Below are positions 27,767 through 34,729 of a stretch of DNA of 64,000 bases, in pieces. The stretch spans positions 1,550,001-1,614,000 of the forward strand of contig NZ_CP014619.1 of NCBI RefSeq assembly GCF_002074055.1. Reading direction: 5' to 3'. A program made the position numbers and the translations under genes. Each line of letters begins with the position of its first letter. Within the stretch, counting starts at the first letter, position 1. Below the pieces are notes generated by a model. The model saw nothing but the letters and a program-made list of their open reading frames with translations. It was not told the origin of the DNA and made no database searches. Source of the DNA: Frondihabitans sp. 762G35. Its GTDB lineage: Bacteria > Actinomycetota > Actinomycetes > Actinomycetales > Microbacteriaceae.

Positions 27767-28261
27767 TCAGCGGACGAGCCGGAGGCTCCGCTCGATCGGA
27801 CCGAAGCTCGACTCGGCGCCGTCGGCGACGAAGCCGTTGCGGCGGTAGAACGCGTGAGCGCGCGGGTTGTCCGCGGCGACCCAGAGGGAGGCGGGGCGGC
27901 CGTCGAGGGCCGTGTCGAGGAGCGCCTGCCCCGCGCCGCCACCGTGCGCGCGGCCGAGGACGTAGAGCATGGTCAGCTCCTCCGGGCGGACGGCGTCCGG
28001 CTCGGGGGTCGCCAGGACGGCGGCGAATCCGACCGGGCCGACCTCGTCGACGGCGACCGTCGTCCGGAAGGTCCTCTCGCGGAGGTTCGCCCGCCACCTC
28101 TCGATCCGCGGCTCGACCTCGAACCAGGGGCTCGTGTCCGGGTTCTCGACGAACCGACCGTAGGTCTCCCGCCAGGATCCCGCGTGCACCCGGGCGATGC
28201 CCTCCGCGTCCCCGAGGACGGCCGGCCGGATCAGGAACGTCGCCGGGTCGTCTGCTGCCAT
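27767..28261 (-). CDS. GNAT-family N-acetyltransferase
   Basis: A 164-residue single GNAT domain: FLIRPAVLGDAEGIARVHAG at the N-terminus, LTMLYVLGRAHGGGAGQALL as acetyl-CoA loop (the usual GxG arginine is partly replaced by GGGAGQ), and ADNPRAHAFYRRNGFVADG. Substrate unknown. ATG 28261 is chosen because TACGCT lies 6 nt upstream. Confidence 0.88.
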   Translation of the reverse strand: MAADDPATFLIRPAVLGDAEGIARVHAGSWRETYGRFVENPDTSPWFEVEPRIERWRANLRERTFRTTVAVDEVGPVGFAAVLATPEPDAVRPEELTMLYVLGRAHGGGAGQALLDTALDGRPASLWVAADNPRAHAFYRRNGFVADGAESSFGPIERSLRLVR

Positions 28262-28319
28262 GCGGGCAGCGTATCCGCGGGCGGGCCGCACCGCTCGCGC
28301 CGCCACCTCCGTGCCTGGC

Positions 28320-28325
28320 TAGACT
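28320..28325 (+). promoter_or_regulatory. Leaderless-type -10 box
   Basis: TAGACT ends 7 nt before the ATG at 28333. Confidence 0.5.
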
Positions 28326-28332
28326 CACGCAG

Positions 28333-29226
28333 ATGTTCGCCGTTCCCGAGGGCCTCTCTCGCGCGACCACGGCCCGCGAGGGTGCCGCAGGAGTCGCGTG
28401 GCTCGCGACGCTCCCCCCTCTCGTCGATCGTTTGTTGGCCTCGTGGGGCTGCGTGATCGACGGCGATCCCGTCCACGGCCAGGTCGCCGTGATCGTCCCG
28501 GTGCGCCGCGCGGGCGGTGCCGCCGCGCTGAAGGTCTCGTTCCCGAACGCCGCGGCCCTCGGCGAGGGCCCGGCTCTGAGGCGCTTCGACGGCCGGGGTG
28601 CCGTTCGCCTCCTGGGCGCCGACGAGGAGGCGTGCGCGCTGCTCCTCGAGCGGGCGGGCCCGCGGCGGCTCGACGACCTCGACGACGTCGAGGACGCGAT
28701 CGAGGTGGCGGGAGACCTCGCCCGGCGACTCGCGGTGCCGGCGGACGCCGCGGCTCCTGCGCTCGCCGACACGACGGGCGGGTGGGAGGAGCAGCTCGAC
28801 CGGCAGGTCGCGGCGGCGCCGGGCCTCATCCCGCCCGCGGTCGTCGAGCGCGCGCGGGAGACGATCCGCGCGCTCGCGGACGACGCGACCGGCACGTTGA
28901 TCCACGGAGACCTCCACTTCGGCAACGTCCTGGCCGCCGACCGGGAGCCGTGGCTCGCCGTCGATCCCGCCGCGTGGCGCGGCACCGCGGCGTACGACGC
29001 GTTCGCCGTCGTCGCCGGGCGACGCGGTTCGTTCCGCGACGCGCAGGATGTGGCTGCCGCGTTCCGGGACCGCATCCTGCGTTTCTCCGCCGCGGCGCGT
29101 GTCGACACCGACCTGGCCGTCGCGTGCACGCAGGCGCGCGCCACGAGCTCGTACCTCCACCAGGTGCTGCACGAGGGCGACTGGTTCGACGCCGAGTTCC
29201 TCCGCGCCGCCCTGTCGCTCCCCTGA
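28333..29226 (+). CDS. APH(6)/streptomycin 6-kinase-family phosphotransferase
   Basis: A 297-residue protein of the aminoglycoside/hydroxyurea phosphotransferase group. The catalytic loop reads IHGDLHFGNVLAADREPW and the metal motif LAVDPAAWRG. Short ATP-lobe strands (AAALKVSFPN) and the C-terminal LHQVLHEGDWFDAE helix fit. Intact catalytic residues suggest an active kinase. The chromosomal setting does not show whether an antibiotic or an endogenous sugar-like compound is its substrate. Confidence 0.85.
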   Translation: MFAVPEGLSRATTAREGAAGVAWLATLPPLVDRLLASWGCVIDGDPVHGQVAVIVPVRRAGGAAALKVSFPNAAALGEGPALRRFDGRGAVRLLGADEEACALLLERAGPRRLDDLDDVEDAIEVAGDLARRLAVPADAAAPALADTTGGWEEQLDRQVAAAPGLIPPAVVERARETIRALADDATGTLIHGDLHFGNVLAADREPWLAVDPAAWRGTAAYDAFAVVAGRRGSFRDAQDVAAAFRDRILRFSAAARVDTDLAVACTQARATSSYLHQVLHEGDWFDAEFLRAALSLP

Positions 29227-29284
29227 CGCCCGATCCCCTCCCCCGCCCACTCCCCTCCCCCTCCCTGCCTCCCCCTCCCCCAGC
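29227..29284. other. C-rich pyrimidine tract
   Basis: This stretch after the phosphotransferase stop is nearly all C and T on the plus strand. It leads directly into the first palindromic repeat copy. A similar tract lies between metI and metQ (50525-50597). Confidence 0.6.
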
Positions 29285-29285
29285 C

Positions 29286-29343
29286 GCGAGTGGACAGTTG
29301 TCGTCACTTTCGCCCCCGGGAACGTCGACAACTGTCCACTCGC
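29286..29343. repeat. Palindromic repeat family A, copy 1
   Basis: Arms GCGAGTGGACAGTTGTCG (29286-29303) and its exact complement (29326-29343) enclose a 22-nt loop that contains CTTTCGCCCCCGGGAACGT. Copy 2 at 30274-30329 has the same arms and a loop differing at two positions. Conservation of the loop shows a shared origin. Confidence 0.9.
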
Positions 29344-29432
29344 CGCCCCACGACGGGAAGACGCGCGAGGAAAGACAGTGGCGCGAGAGCGGGGCTCCGG
29401 AGAGGATGGCAGCACGAGCGGGGGTGGAGTGC

Positions 29433-29810
29433 ATGGACGGACCTAGCGACTCGGACGCGCCGACGGCGGAACCCCGCGGCGGCCGGAGCGACGTTGCGCC
29501 GTTCGTCATGTCGCTCTTCGTGCAGGCGGTCGTCTCGTTCCTCGGCTATTTCACACTGGTCTTCTCGATGCTCGGCGTGGCGGGCTGCCAGGCTCCGGGT
29601 GACCCCGGTCGGTGCAACGACCCGGTCCTCGACGTACTGCTGCCGGCCTCCAGCGCGACGGCACTCGCGCTCCTGGGCCTGTCGGTCGTCCTGGCGGTGA
29701 TCTGCGGTGCGACGGGCCGCCCCTTCTCGAGGATCCCCCTCGCCCTCGCCGGGCTCGTGGTGATCCTCAGCGTCGTGGCCATCGCGGTCGGTCAGTGGGC
29801 GCTCGGGTGA
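29433..29810 (+). CDS. Small integral membrane protein
   Basis: A 125-residue protein with a hydrophilic lead of about 25 residues and three membrane helices (FVMSLFVQAVVSFLGYF, ATALALLGLSVVLAVICG, PLALAGLVVILSVVAIAVG). Two cysteines sit in the first outer loop (GCQAPGDPGRCNDP). No family recognised. ATG 29433 follows GGAG at only 3 nt; ATG 29406 in the same frame is equally possible. The gene lies between the two copies of repeat family A. Confidence 0.65.
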   Translation: MDGPSDSDAPTAEPRGGRSDVAPFVMSLFVQAVVSFLGYFTLVFSMLGVAGCQAPGDPGRCNDPVLDVLLPASSATALALLGLSVVLAVICGATGRPFSRIPLALAGLVVILSVVAIAVGQWALG

Positions 29811-29827
29811 GGGAGCGACGCCCGGAG

Positions 29828-29850
29828 CACTTGGGAAGGTCGGAGGCTCC
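29828..29850 (+). repeat. 23-bp direct repeat, copy 1
   Basis: Begins CACTTGGGAAGG and ends TCGGAGGCTCC; identical to 30374-30396 and in the same orientation. The two copies bracket the broken gene and family A copy 2. Confidence 0.85.
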
Positions 29851-29972
29851 GCGCCACTTCGTAGTGAGGGACGACACCGATTTTCACGTGATCTTCACGA
29901 CGGACGAGTGGAGACGGAGGTGAGTCCTCCTGCTCGACGCGTGACCGGCGTCTCCTCGACCGGGCCGACCTC

Positions 29973-30270
29973 TCAGTACTGGTACTGGACGACCGTGAGT
30001 GCTGCTCCGTCGGTGAGGCTCCATGGCCACCTGGTCGCGATCTGGGCGAACAATGTCTTGCTGGAGACCTTGAGGACGACGGACGTGTTCCAGGTGTTGC
30101 ACTGCTGCGATGGGATCCACTTCTGCCCGAGGTCTTTCGTGACGGAGGCGCTCTCGACACCGGGATCAGCGTGAATGGACGCCGCCCCCCTTCGGCAAAG
30201 CCCACCAGAATTCGCGTCTTCACGGCGGGACGATCGAGACGGAGGACCACGTCGATGGGCGCCCCCGCAG
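29973..30270 (-). pseudogene. C-terminal remnant of a broken gene
   Basis: On the minus strand the sequence from 30270 reads as protein (GAPIDVVLRLDRPAVKTRIL, then LVGFAEGG) up to a run of six G. After the run the sensible frame shifts by one and continues ASVTKDLGQKWIPSQQCNTW to a natural C-terminus TVVQYQY at 29973. One extra G in the run would join the two parts into about 100 residues. The 5' end is lost four bases from repeat family A copy 2. I do not recognise the protein; the Trp/Tyr-rich end suggests a secreted or surface protein. The local base composition is less GC-rich than its neighbours. Confidence 0.5.
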
Positions 30271-30273
30271 GAA

Positions 30274-30329
30274 CGAGTGGACAGTTGTCGCCGCTTTCGC
30301 CCCCGGGAACGTCGACAACTGTCCACTCG
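30274..30329. repeat. Palindromic repeat family A, copy 2
   Basis: Arms CGAGTGGACAGTTGTCG (30274-30290) and its exact complement (30313-30329) with a 22-nt loop nearly identical to that of copy 1. Confidence 0.9.
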
Positions 30330-30373
30330 CGGTCGGTCGGTGGGCGCGGCGCCTTCCGGCGACCAAGCCATCA

Positions 30374-30396
30374 CACTTGGGAAGGTCGGAGGCTCC
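30374..30396 (+). repeat. 23-bp direct repeat, copy 2
   Basis: Identical to 29828-29850. This copy ends 18 nt before the ATG of the small gene at 30415, so it forms part of that gene's upstream region. Confidence 0.85.
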
Positions 30397-30414
30397 CCGT
30401 AGGTTGGGGTGACG

Positions 30415-30720
30415 ATGTTCACGATCACTCTTCCGCCCGTCCTCCACGAGGCCGCCGAGGGCCGCGACCTCGCGGCGACGGTGCCCGACGACGGGTCGGC
30501 CGCCCATGTCGCGGTCGACGCACGGCTCGTGGCGCTCGCCGACTCCGGGTTCGTCGGAGAGCTCGTCGGGGGGCTCATGGCCCGCGGCCTCGAGGTGCTC
30601 GTCGTCGACGGGGCGCCGCGGGAGCTCCGCGGTGTCTTCCGCGACGCCGCCGACGCCCGCCGCTTCGACGAGCTGTGGTTCCAGACCGACAGCGCTTCCG
30701 CGACCGGCATCGATGACTGA
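30415..30720 (+). CDS. Small STAS-like protein upstream of the helicase
   Basis: A 101-residue acidic protein: HVAVDARLVALADSGFVGEL and GLMARGLEVLVVDGAPREL resemble the strand-helix pattern of STAS domains, but the match is weak and the function is unknown. Its stop overlaps the helicase ATG by 8 nt, so the two are co-translated. ATG 30415 is used; GTG 30409 is in frame just upstream. Confidence 0.6.
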   Translation: MFTITLPPVLHEAAEGRDLAATVPDDGSAAHVAVDARLVALADSGFVGELVGGLMARGLEVLVVDGAPRELRGVFRDAADARRFDELWFQTDSASATGIDD

Positions 30721-33643
30721 TCCCGCGCGGCGCGACGACGCGGTCGGCTGGAAGGAGCGCCTCACCGGCCTCAGCGACTCCCCCGCCGCGACACCGTCCC
30801 GGGCGACGCGCCTCGGGCTGCAGTTCGAGTTGCGCGAGCGACTGCGGGCATCGCGCGGTCGGTGGGATCCCCCGTCGTCGCGCACCGCGGCTCCTGGTCG
30901 CCCCTCCGCGGAGGGGTTCTGGCTCGGCGTCCGCCCGGTGATGCTGAGCGACACCGGCAACTGGATCCGCGGCGTCCTCACCTGGTCGACCCTCCCGTTC
31001 CAGCAGAACCGCCTGCGGATCGACCCGGAGCAGCACCGCTGGTTCGGGCAGTTCGCCGCCGTCCACCGCTCCCTGCGCGAGGGCACCGCCCCCGGAGAGA
31101 CCGGCTGGATCGCCCTCGACGACTTCGCCAGCCCGCTCCTCTGGCCGCTGCTCCGCGACGCGGAACGCCTCGGCATCGCCTTCTCGACCGGCAAGAAGGA
31201 GACCGACGTCGTCCTCGGCGAGAGAGCCTCCGTCGGCATCGACGTCACCCGCTCCGCCGCCGGCGACCTCCTCCTCGCGCCGGTGTCGACCATCGACGGG
31301 GCCGCGCAGGAGCCGGGGGCCGTCGGCTCCCTCGCCGACCACGGCCTCTACGCGTGGAGCCTCGACCCCCGGCCGAGCTTCCTCCTCGCTCCGACGGGCG
31401 AACCGCTCGCGGCCGATCAGCGGCGCCTCGTCACGCGCGGTTCGGCGATTCTCGTGCCGGCGGCGGAGGAGCCCGAGTTCCTCCGCGACTTCTACCCGGG
31501 CCTCCGTCGCGCCGTCGAGGTCGGGAGCAGCGACGGGTCGGTGGAGTTCCCCGCCCTCCGGCCACCGGAGCTCGTCGCCACGCTCACCTTCGCCCGCGGC
31601 GACCGGCTCGACGTCGCCTGGGCGTGGGAGAACCTCGGCCGACGAGAACCCCTCGCGGCCCACGATCTCCCGGACGGCATCGACGAGGTGCTGGGCGGGC
31701 CGCCCCGCGACCGGACCCTGCGGGGCATCGCCGCCGCCGAGTTCTCGGCCGAGGTCGTGCCGCGGCTCCAGCGGATCGCCGGGGTCCGCGTCGAGATCGT
31801 CGGAACCCGCCCCGCCTACCGCGAGCTGACCGACCCGCCCGAGCTCGTCGTCACCGTCGTCGAGACCGACAAGCGCGACTGGTTCGACCTCGGCGTGCTG
31901 GTCACCGTCCAGGGCACCACCGTCCCGTTCGCGAAGCTGTTCACCGCCCTGTCGAAGCGCCAGGCGAAGCTCCTGCTCGTCGACAAGACGTATCTCTCGC
32001 TCAAGCACCCCGCCTTCGACGAGCTGCGCCGCCTCATCGAGGAGGCCGAGGCGCTCGACGAATGGGAGACCGGGCTCCGCATCAACCGCCACCAGATCGA
32101 CCTCTGGTCGGACCTCGAGGAGCTCGCCGACCAGACCGTCCAGGCCGAGTCGTGGCAACGGACCGTCGGAGGTCTCCGCGCGCTGCTGCGCGAGCTGGAG
32201 AGCGACACGCAGCCCGGGGAGCAGGCGCCCCTCCCGGCGGGCGTCGCGGCGTCGCTCCGCCCCTACCAGGTCGACGGGTTCCGGTGGCTGGCGTTCCTCC
32301 ACGATCACTCGCTCGGCGGCATCCTCGCCGACGACATGGGACTCGGCAAGACGCTGCAGACCCTCGCCCTCGTGGCGCACGCCCGCGAGCGGGAGCCCGG
32401 CGCCGCCCCGTTCCTCGTCGTCGCACCCACCTCGGTCGTGTCGACCTGGGCGAGCGAGGCGGCACGGTTCACGCCGGGCCTCGTCGTGCGGGGAGTCACG
32501 GCGACGGAGGCCAAGAGGCAGGAGCCGCTGGCCGACCTCGCCCGGGGCGCCGACGTGATCGTCACCTCCTACGCCCTCTTCCGGCTCGACTTCGGCGACT
32601 ACGGCGCGTTCCCCTGGTCGGGCCTCGTCCTCGACGAGGCCCAGTTCGTCAAGAACCGCTCGTCGAAGGCGCACCAGTGCGCCGTCGACCTCGACGCGCC
32701 GTTCAAACTCGCCATCACGGGCACGCCGCTCGAGAACGGGCTGAGCGACATCTGGTCGCTGTTCCGGATCGTCGCCCCGGGGCTCCTGCCCTCGCAGCTG
32801 CGCTTCCAGGAGGAGTACGTCAAACCGGTGTCGCTCGGCGACCGACCCGACCTGATCGAGACGCTCCGGCGGCGCATCCGGCCGCTCATGCTCCGCCGCA
32901 CGAAGGAGCGCGTCGCCTCGGAGCTCCCGGCCAAGCAGGAGCAGGTGCTCCGCATCGACCTCACGCCCGACCACCGGGAGCTCTACGACGCGTTCCTGCA
33001 GCGCGAGCGGCAGAAGCTCCTCGGCCTGACCGATCTCGACCGGCAGAAGTTCATCGTGTTCCGCTCGCTGACGCTCCTGCGCCTCCTCGCGCTCGACGCC
33101 TCGCTCGTCGACCAGGAGTTCGAAGGCGTGGCCTCGGCGAAGATCGACGCGCTCCTCGATGAGCTCGACGCGGTCGTCGCGGGTGGGCACCGGGCCCTGG
33201 TGTTCAGCCAGTTCACGTCGTTCCTCGCCCGCGTCTCCGCCCGCCTCGACGAGCGCTCGATCGGCCATCTCTCCCTCGACGGCTCCACGACGAAGCGCGA
33301 CGAGGTGATCGGCGCGTTCCGCCGCGGTGACGTCCCGGTCTTCCTCATCAGCCTGAAGGCGGGCGGCTTCGGCCTGACGCTGACCGAGGCCGACTACGTC
33401 TTCCTGCTCGACCCGTGGTGGAACCCCGCCGCCGAGACCCAGGCCATCGACCGCACCCATCGGCTCGGTCAGACGAAGAACGTCGTGGTGTACCGGATGA
33501 TCGCGAACGACACCGTGGAGGAGAAGGTGATGGCGCTCCAGCAGTCGAAGGCGAAGCTCGCCGACTCCCTCCTCGACGACGACGAGGCGGCGTTCGGCTC
33601 GCTCCTCAGCGCCGACGACCTGCGCGGGCTGTTCGAGGGCTGA
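30713..33643 (+). CDS. SNF2-family DNA-dependent ATPase/helicase
   Basis: A 976-residue SWI2/SNF2 protein. About 500 N-terminal residues hold the bacterial SNF2-associated region; no SWIM zinc motif is seen. The motor follows: Walker A DDMGLGKTLQTLAL, DEAQ box LVLDEAQFVKNRSS, ITGTPLENGLSDIWSLF, and the helicase C lobe with SLKAGGFGLTLTEADYVFLL, DPWWNPAAETQAIDRTHRLG and QTKNVVVYRMI. Such proteins translocate on DNA and remodel protein-DNA complexes; the bacterial target (stalled polymerase, repair or defence) is not shown by the neighbours. Confidence 0.95.
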   Translation: MTDPARRDDAVGWKERLTGLSDSPAATPSRATRLGLQFELRERLRASRGRWDPPSSRTAAPGRPSAEGFWLGVRPVMLSDTGNWIRGVLTWSTLPFQQNRLRIDPEQHRWFGQFAAVHRSLREGTAPGETGWIALDDFASPLLWPLLRDAERLGIAFSTGKKETDVVLGERASVGIDVTRSAAGDLLLAPVSTIDGAAQEPGAVGSLADHGLYAWSLDPRPSFLLAPTGEPLAADQRRLVTRGSAILVPAAEEPEFLRDFYPGLRRAVEVGSSDGSVEFPALRPPELVATLTFARGDRLDVAWAWENLGRREPLAAHDLPDGIDEVLGGPPRDRTLRGIAAAEFSAEVVPRLQRIAGVRVEIVGTRPAYRELTDPPELVVTVVETDKRDWFDLGVLVTVQGTTVPFAKLFTALSKRQAKLLLVDKTYLSLKHPAFDELRRLIEEAEALDEWETGLRINRHQIDLWSDLEELADQTVQAESWQRTVGGLRALLRELESDTQPGEQAPLPAGVAASLRPYQVDGFRWLAFLHDHSLGGILADDMGLGKTLQTLALVAHAREREPGAAPFLVVAPTSVVSTWASEAARFTPGLVVRGVTATEAKRQEPLADLARGADVIVTSYALFRLDFGDYGAFPWSGLVLDEAQFVKNRSSKAHQCAVDLDAPFKLAITGTPLENGLSDIWSLFRIVAPGLLPSQLRFQEEYVKPVSLGDRPDLIETLRRRIRPLMLRRTKERVASELPAKQEQVLRIDLTPDHRELYDAFLQRERQKLLGLTDLDRQKFIVFRSLTLLRLLALDASLVDQEFEGVASAKIDALLDELDAVVAGGHRALVFSQFTSFLARVSARLDERSIGHLSLDGSTTKRDEVIGAFRRGDVPVFLISLKAGGFGLTLTEADYVFLLDPWWNPAAETQAIDRTHRLGQTKNVVVYRMIANDTVEEKVMALQQSKAKLADSLLDDDEAAFGSLLSADDLRGLFEG

Positions 33644-33659
33644 GGCGGAGGTGGCGTCG

Positions 33660-34184
33660 GTGAAGCCCGGCACCCGCCCGCCCGCGCCTCCGCTCCGAAC
33701 ACCCCGCATGACGATCACCGCGAACGCCGTCGCCGAGGGTTACGTCGAAGCTCCCCTCGACACCGCCTGGGCCGTCGGGACGCCCATGACCCCCGTCGGC
33801 TACTACCCGAAGTACGGTCCGCTCCCCGCCGTCGTCGGCGTCCGCGACCAGACCGGCCCGTGGGACGCCGTCGGCCAGACGCGTCAGCTCCTGCTCTCGG
33901 ACGGCAGCAGCGTCATCGAGCACCTGAAGCAGATCGAGAAGCACGCGACGTTCGTCTACGAGCTGACCGACTTCACCAAGATCCTGGGACGCCTCGTCTC
34001 CGGAGGCCGCGCCGTCTGGGTCTACCGGGCCGAGGGCTCCGGGACGACCATCCGCTGGTCGTACTCGTTCTTCGCCCGACCCGGGATGGGCCTTCCCACG
34101 ATGCTGATCGTGCGCCTCTTCTGGGCGCCCTACATGCGGCGCGTGCTGCCCGGCATCCTCGCGGAGATCGCCCGCCGGCGCTGA
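33660..34184 (+). CDS. SRPBCC (polyketide cyclase/START-like) protein
   Basis: A 174-residue protein of the SRPBCC type: YVEAPLDTAWAVGTPMT, a central IEKHATFVYELTDF strand pair, and a C-terminal helix (LPTMLIVRLFWAPYMRRVLP). These proteins bind hydrophobic ligands; the ligand is unknown. GTG 33660 follows GGAGG at 8 nt and is preferred. ATG 33708 would also keep the whole domain. It starts 16 nt after the helicase stop, so may be co-transcribed. Confidence 0.75.
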   Translation: MKPGTRPPAPPLRTPRMTITANAVAEGYVEAPLDTAWAVGTPMTPVGYYPKYGPLPAVVGVRDQTGPWDAVGQTRQLLLSDGSSVIEHLKQIEKHATFVYELTDFTKILGRLVSGGRAVWVYRAEGSGTTIRWSYSFFARPGMGLPTMLIVRLFWAPYMRRVLPGILAEIARRR

Positions 34185-34227
34185 GACCGGGAGCCGCGGC
34201 TCCTGCCGGTCTGTCAGACTCGGGGGT

Positions 34228-34656
34228 ATGCCCTCCCTGACCTATGACGTGACCGTGAGCCGCGACGGCTCCGCCTGGCTCCTCGAGATCGCCCCGATCG
34301 GAGGCGTCGCCGAGGCGCGGTGGCTCGGCGAGGCCGAAGACGTCGCGCGCGCCTTCGTGGCCGACTTCGAGGGCGTCGACCCCGAAGACGTCGACATCGA
34401 CCTCACCGTCGAGTTCCCCGGCACCGTCGGTGAGCAGCTCGACATCGCCGAGCGCGCCCACGCCACGGCCGAACAGGCCCTCGACGACGAGTGGAACGCC
34501 CTGACCAACGCCGCCCGCGAGCTCGACCGCGCCACCGTCACGCGGCGGGACATCGGCGAGATCCTCGGCCTGCCGGTGCAGCGCGTCCGCCGCCTCCTCC
34601 GCGGCGCGCCGCGCGAACGCCGCACCTCCGAGCAGGCGGACGACTCCGAGGGCTAA
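34228..34656 (+). CDS. Orphan HicB-like protein
   Basis: A 142-residue protein with an N-terminal HicB-type domain (YDVTVSRDGSAWLLEIAPIG and ARWLGEAEDVARAFVADFEG, followed by the VDPEDVDIDL strand) and a C-terminal segment that reads as a helix-turn-helix (RRDIGEILGLPVQRVRRLLR). HicB normally neutralises the RNase HicA, but no HicA-sized gene is adjacent on either side. CAGACT lies 7 nt before the ATG as a possible leaderless -10 box. Confidence 0.65.
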   Translation: MPSLTYDVTVSRDGSAWLLEIAPIGGVAEARWLGEAEDVARAFVADFEGVDPEDVDIDLTVEFPGTVGEQLDIAERAHATAEQALDDEWNALTNAARELDRATVTRRDIGEILGLPVQRVRRLLRGAPRERRTSEQADDSEG

Positions 34657-34729
34657 CCCGGAACGAGGCGCCGCGGCAGGCGCCGAACCCGGCCCAGGGG
34701 CGCGGCCCCGAGCCCGAGCCGGCCGCGCC

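Noticed and set aside
30575-33718. A minus-strand frame of over 1000 codons opposite the SNF2 gene
   Set aside because: Antisense shadow; no motif, while the plus strand shows a complete set of helicase motifs.
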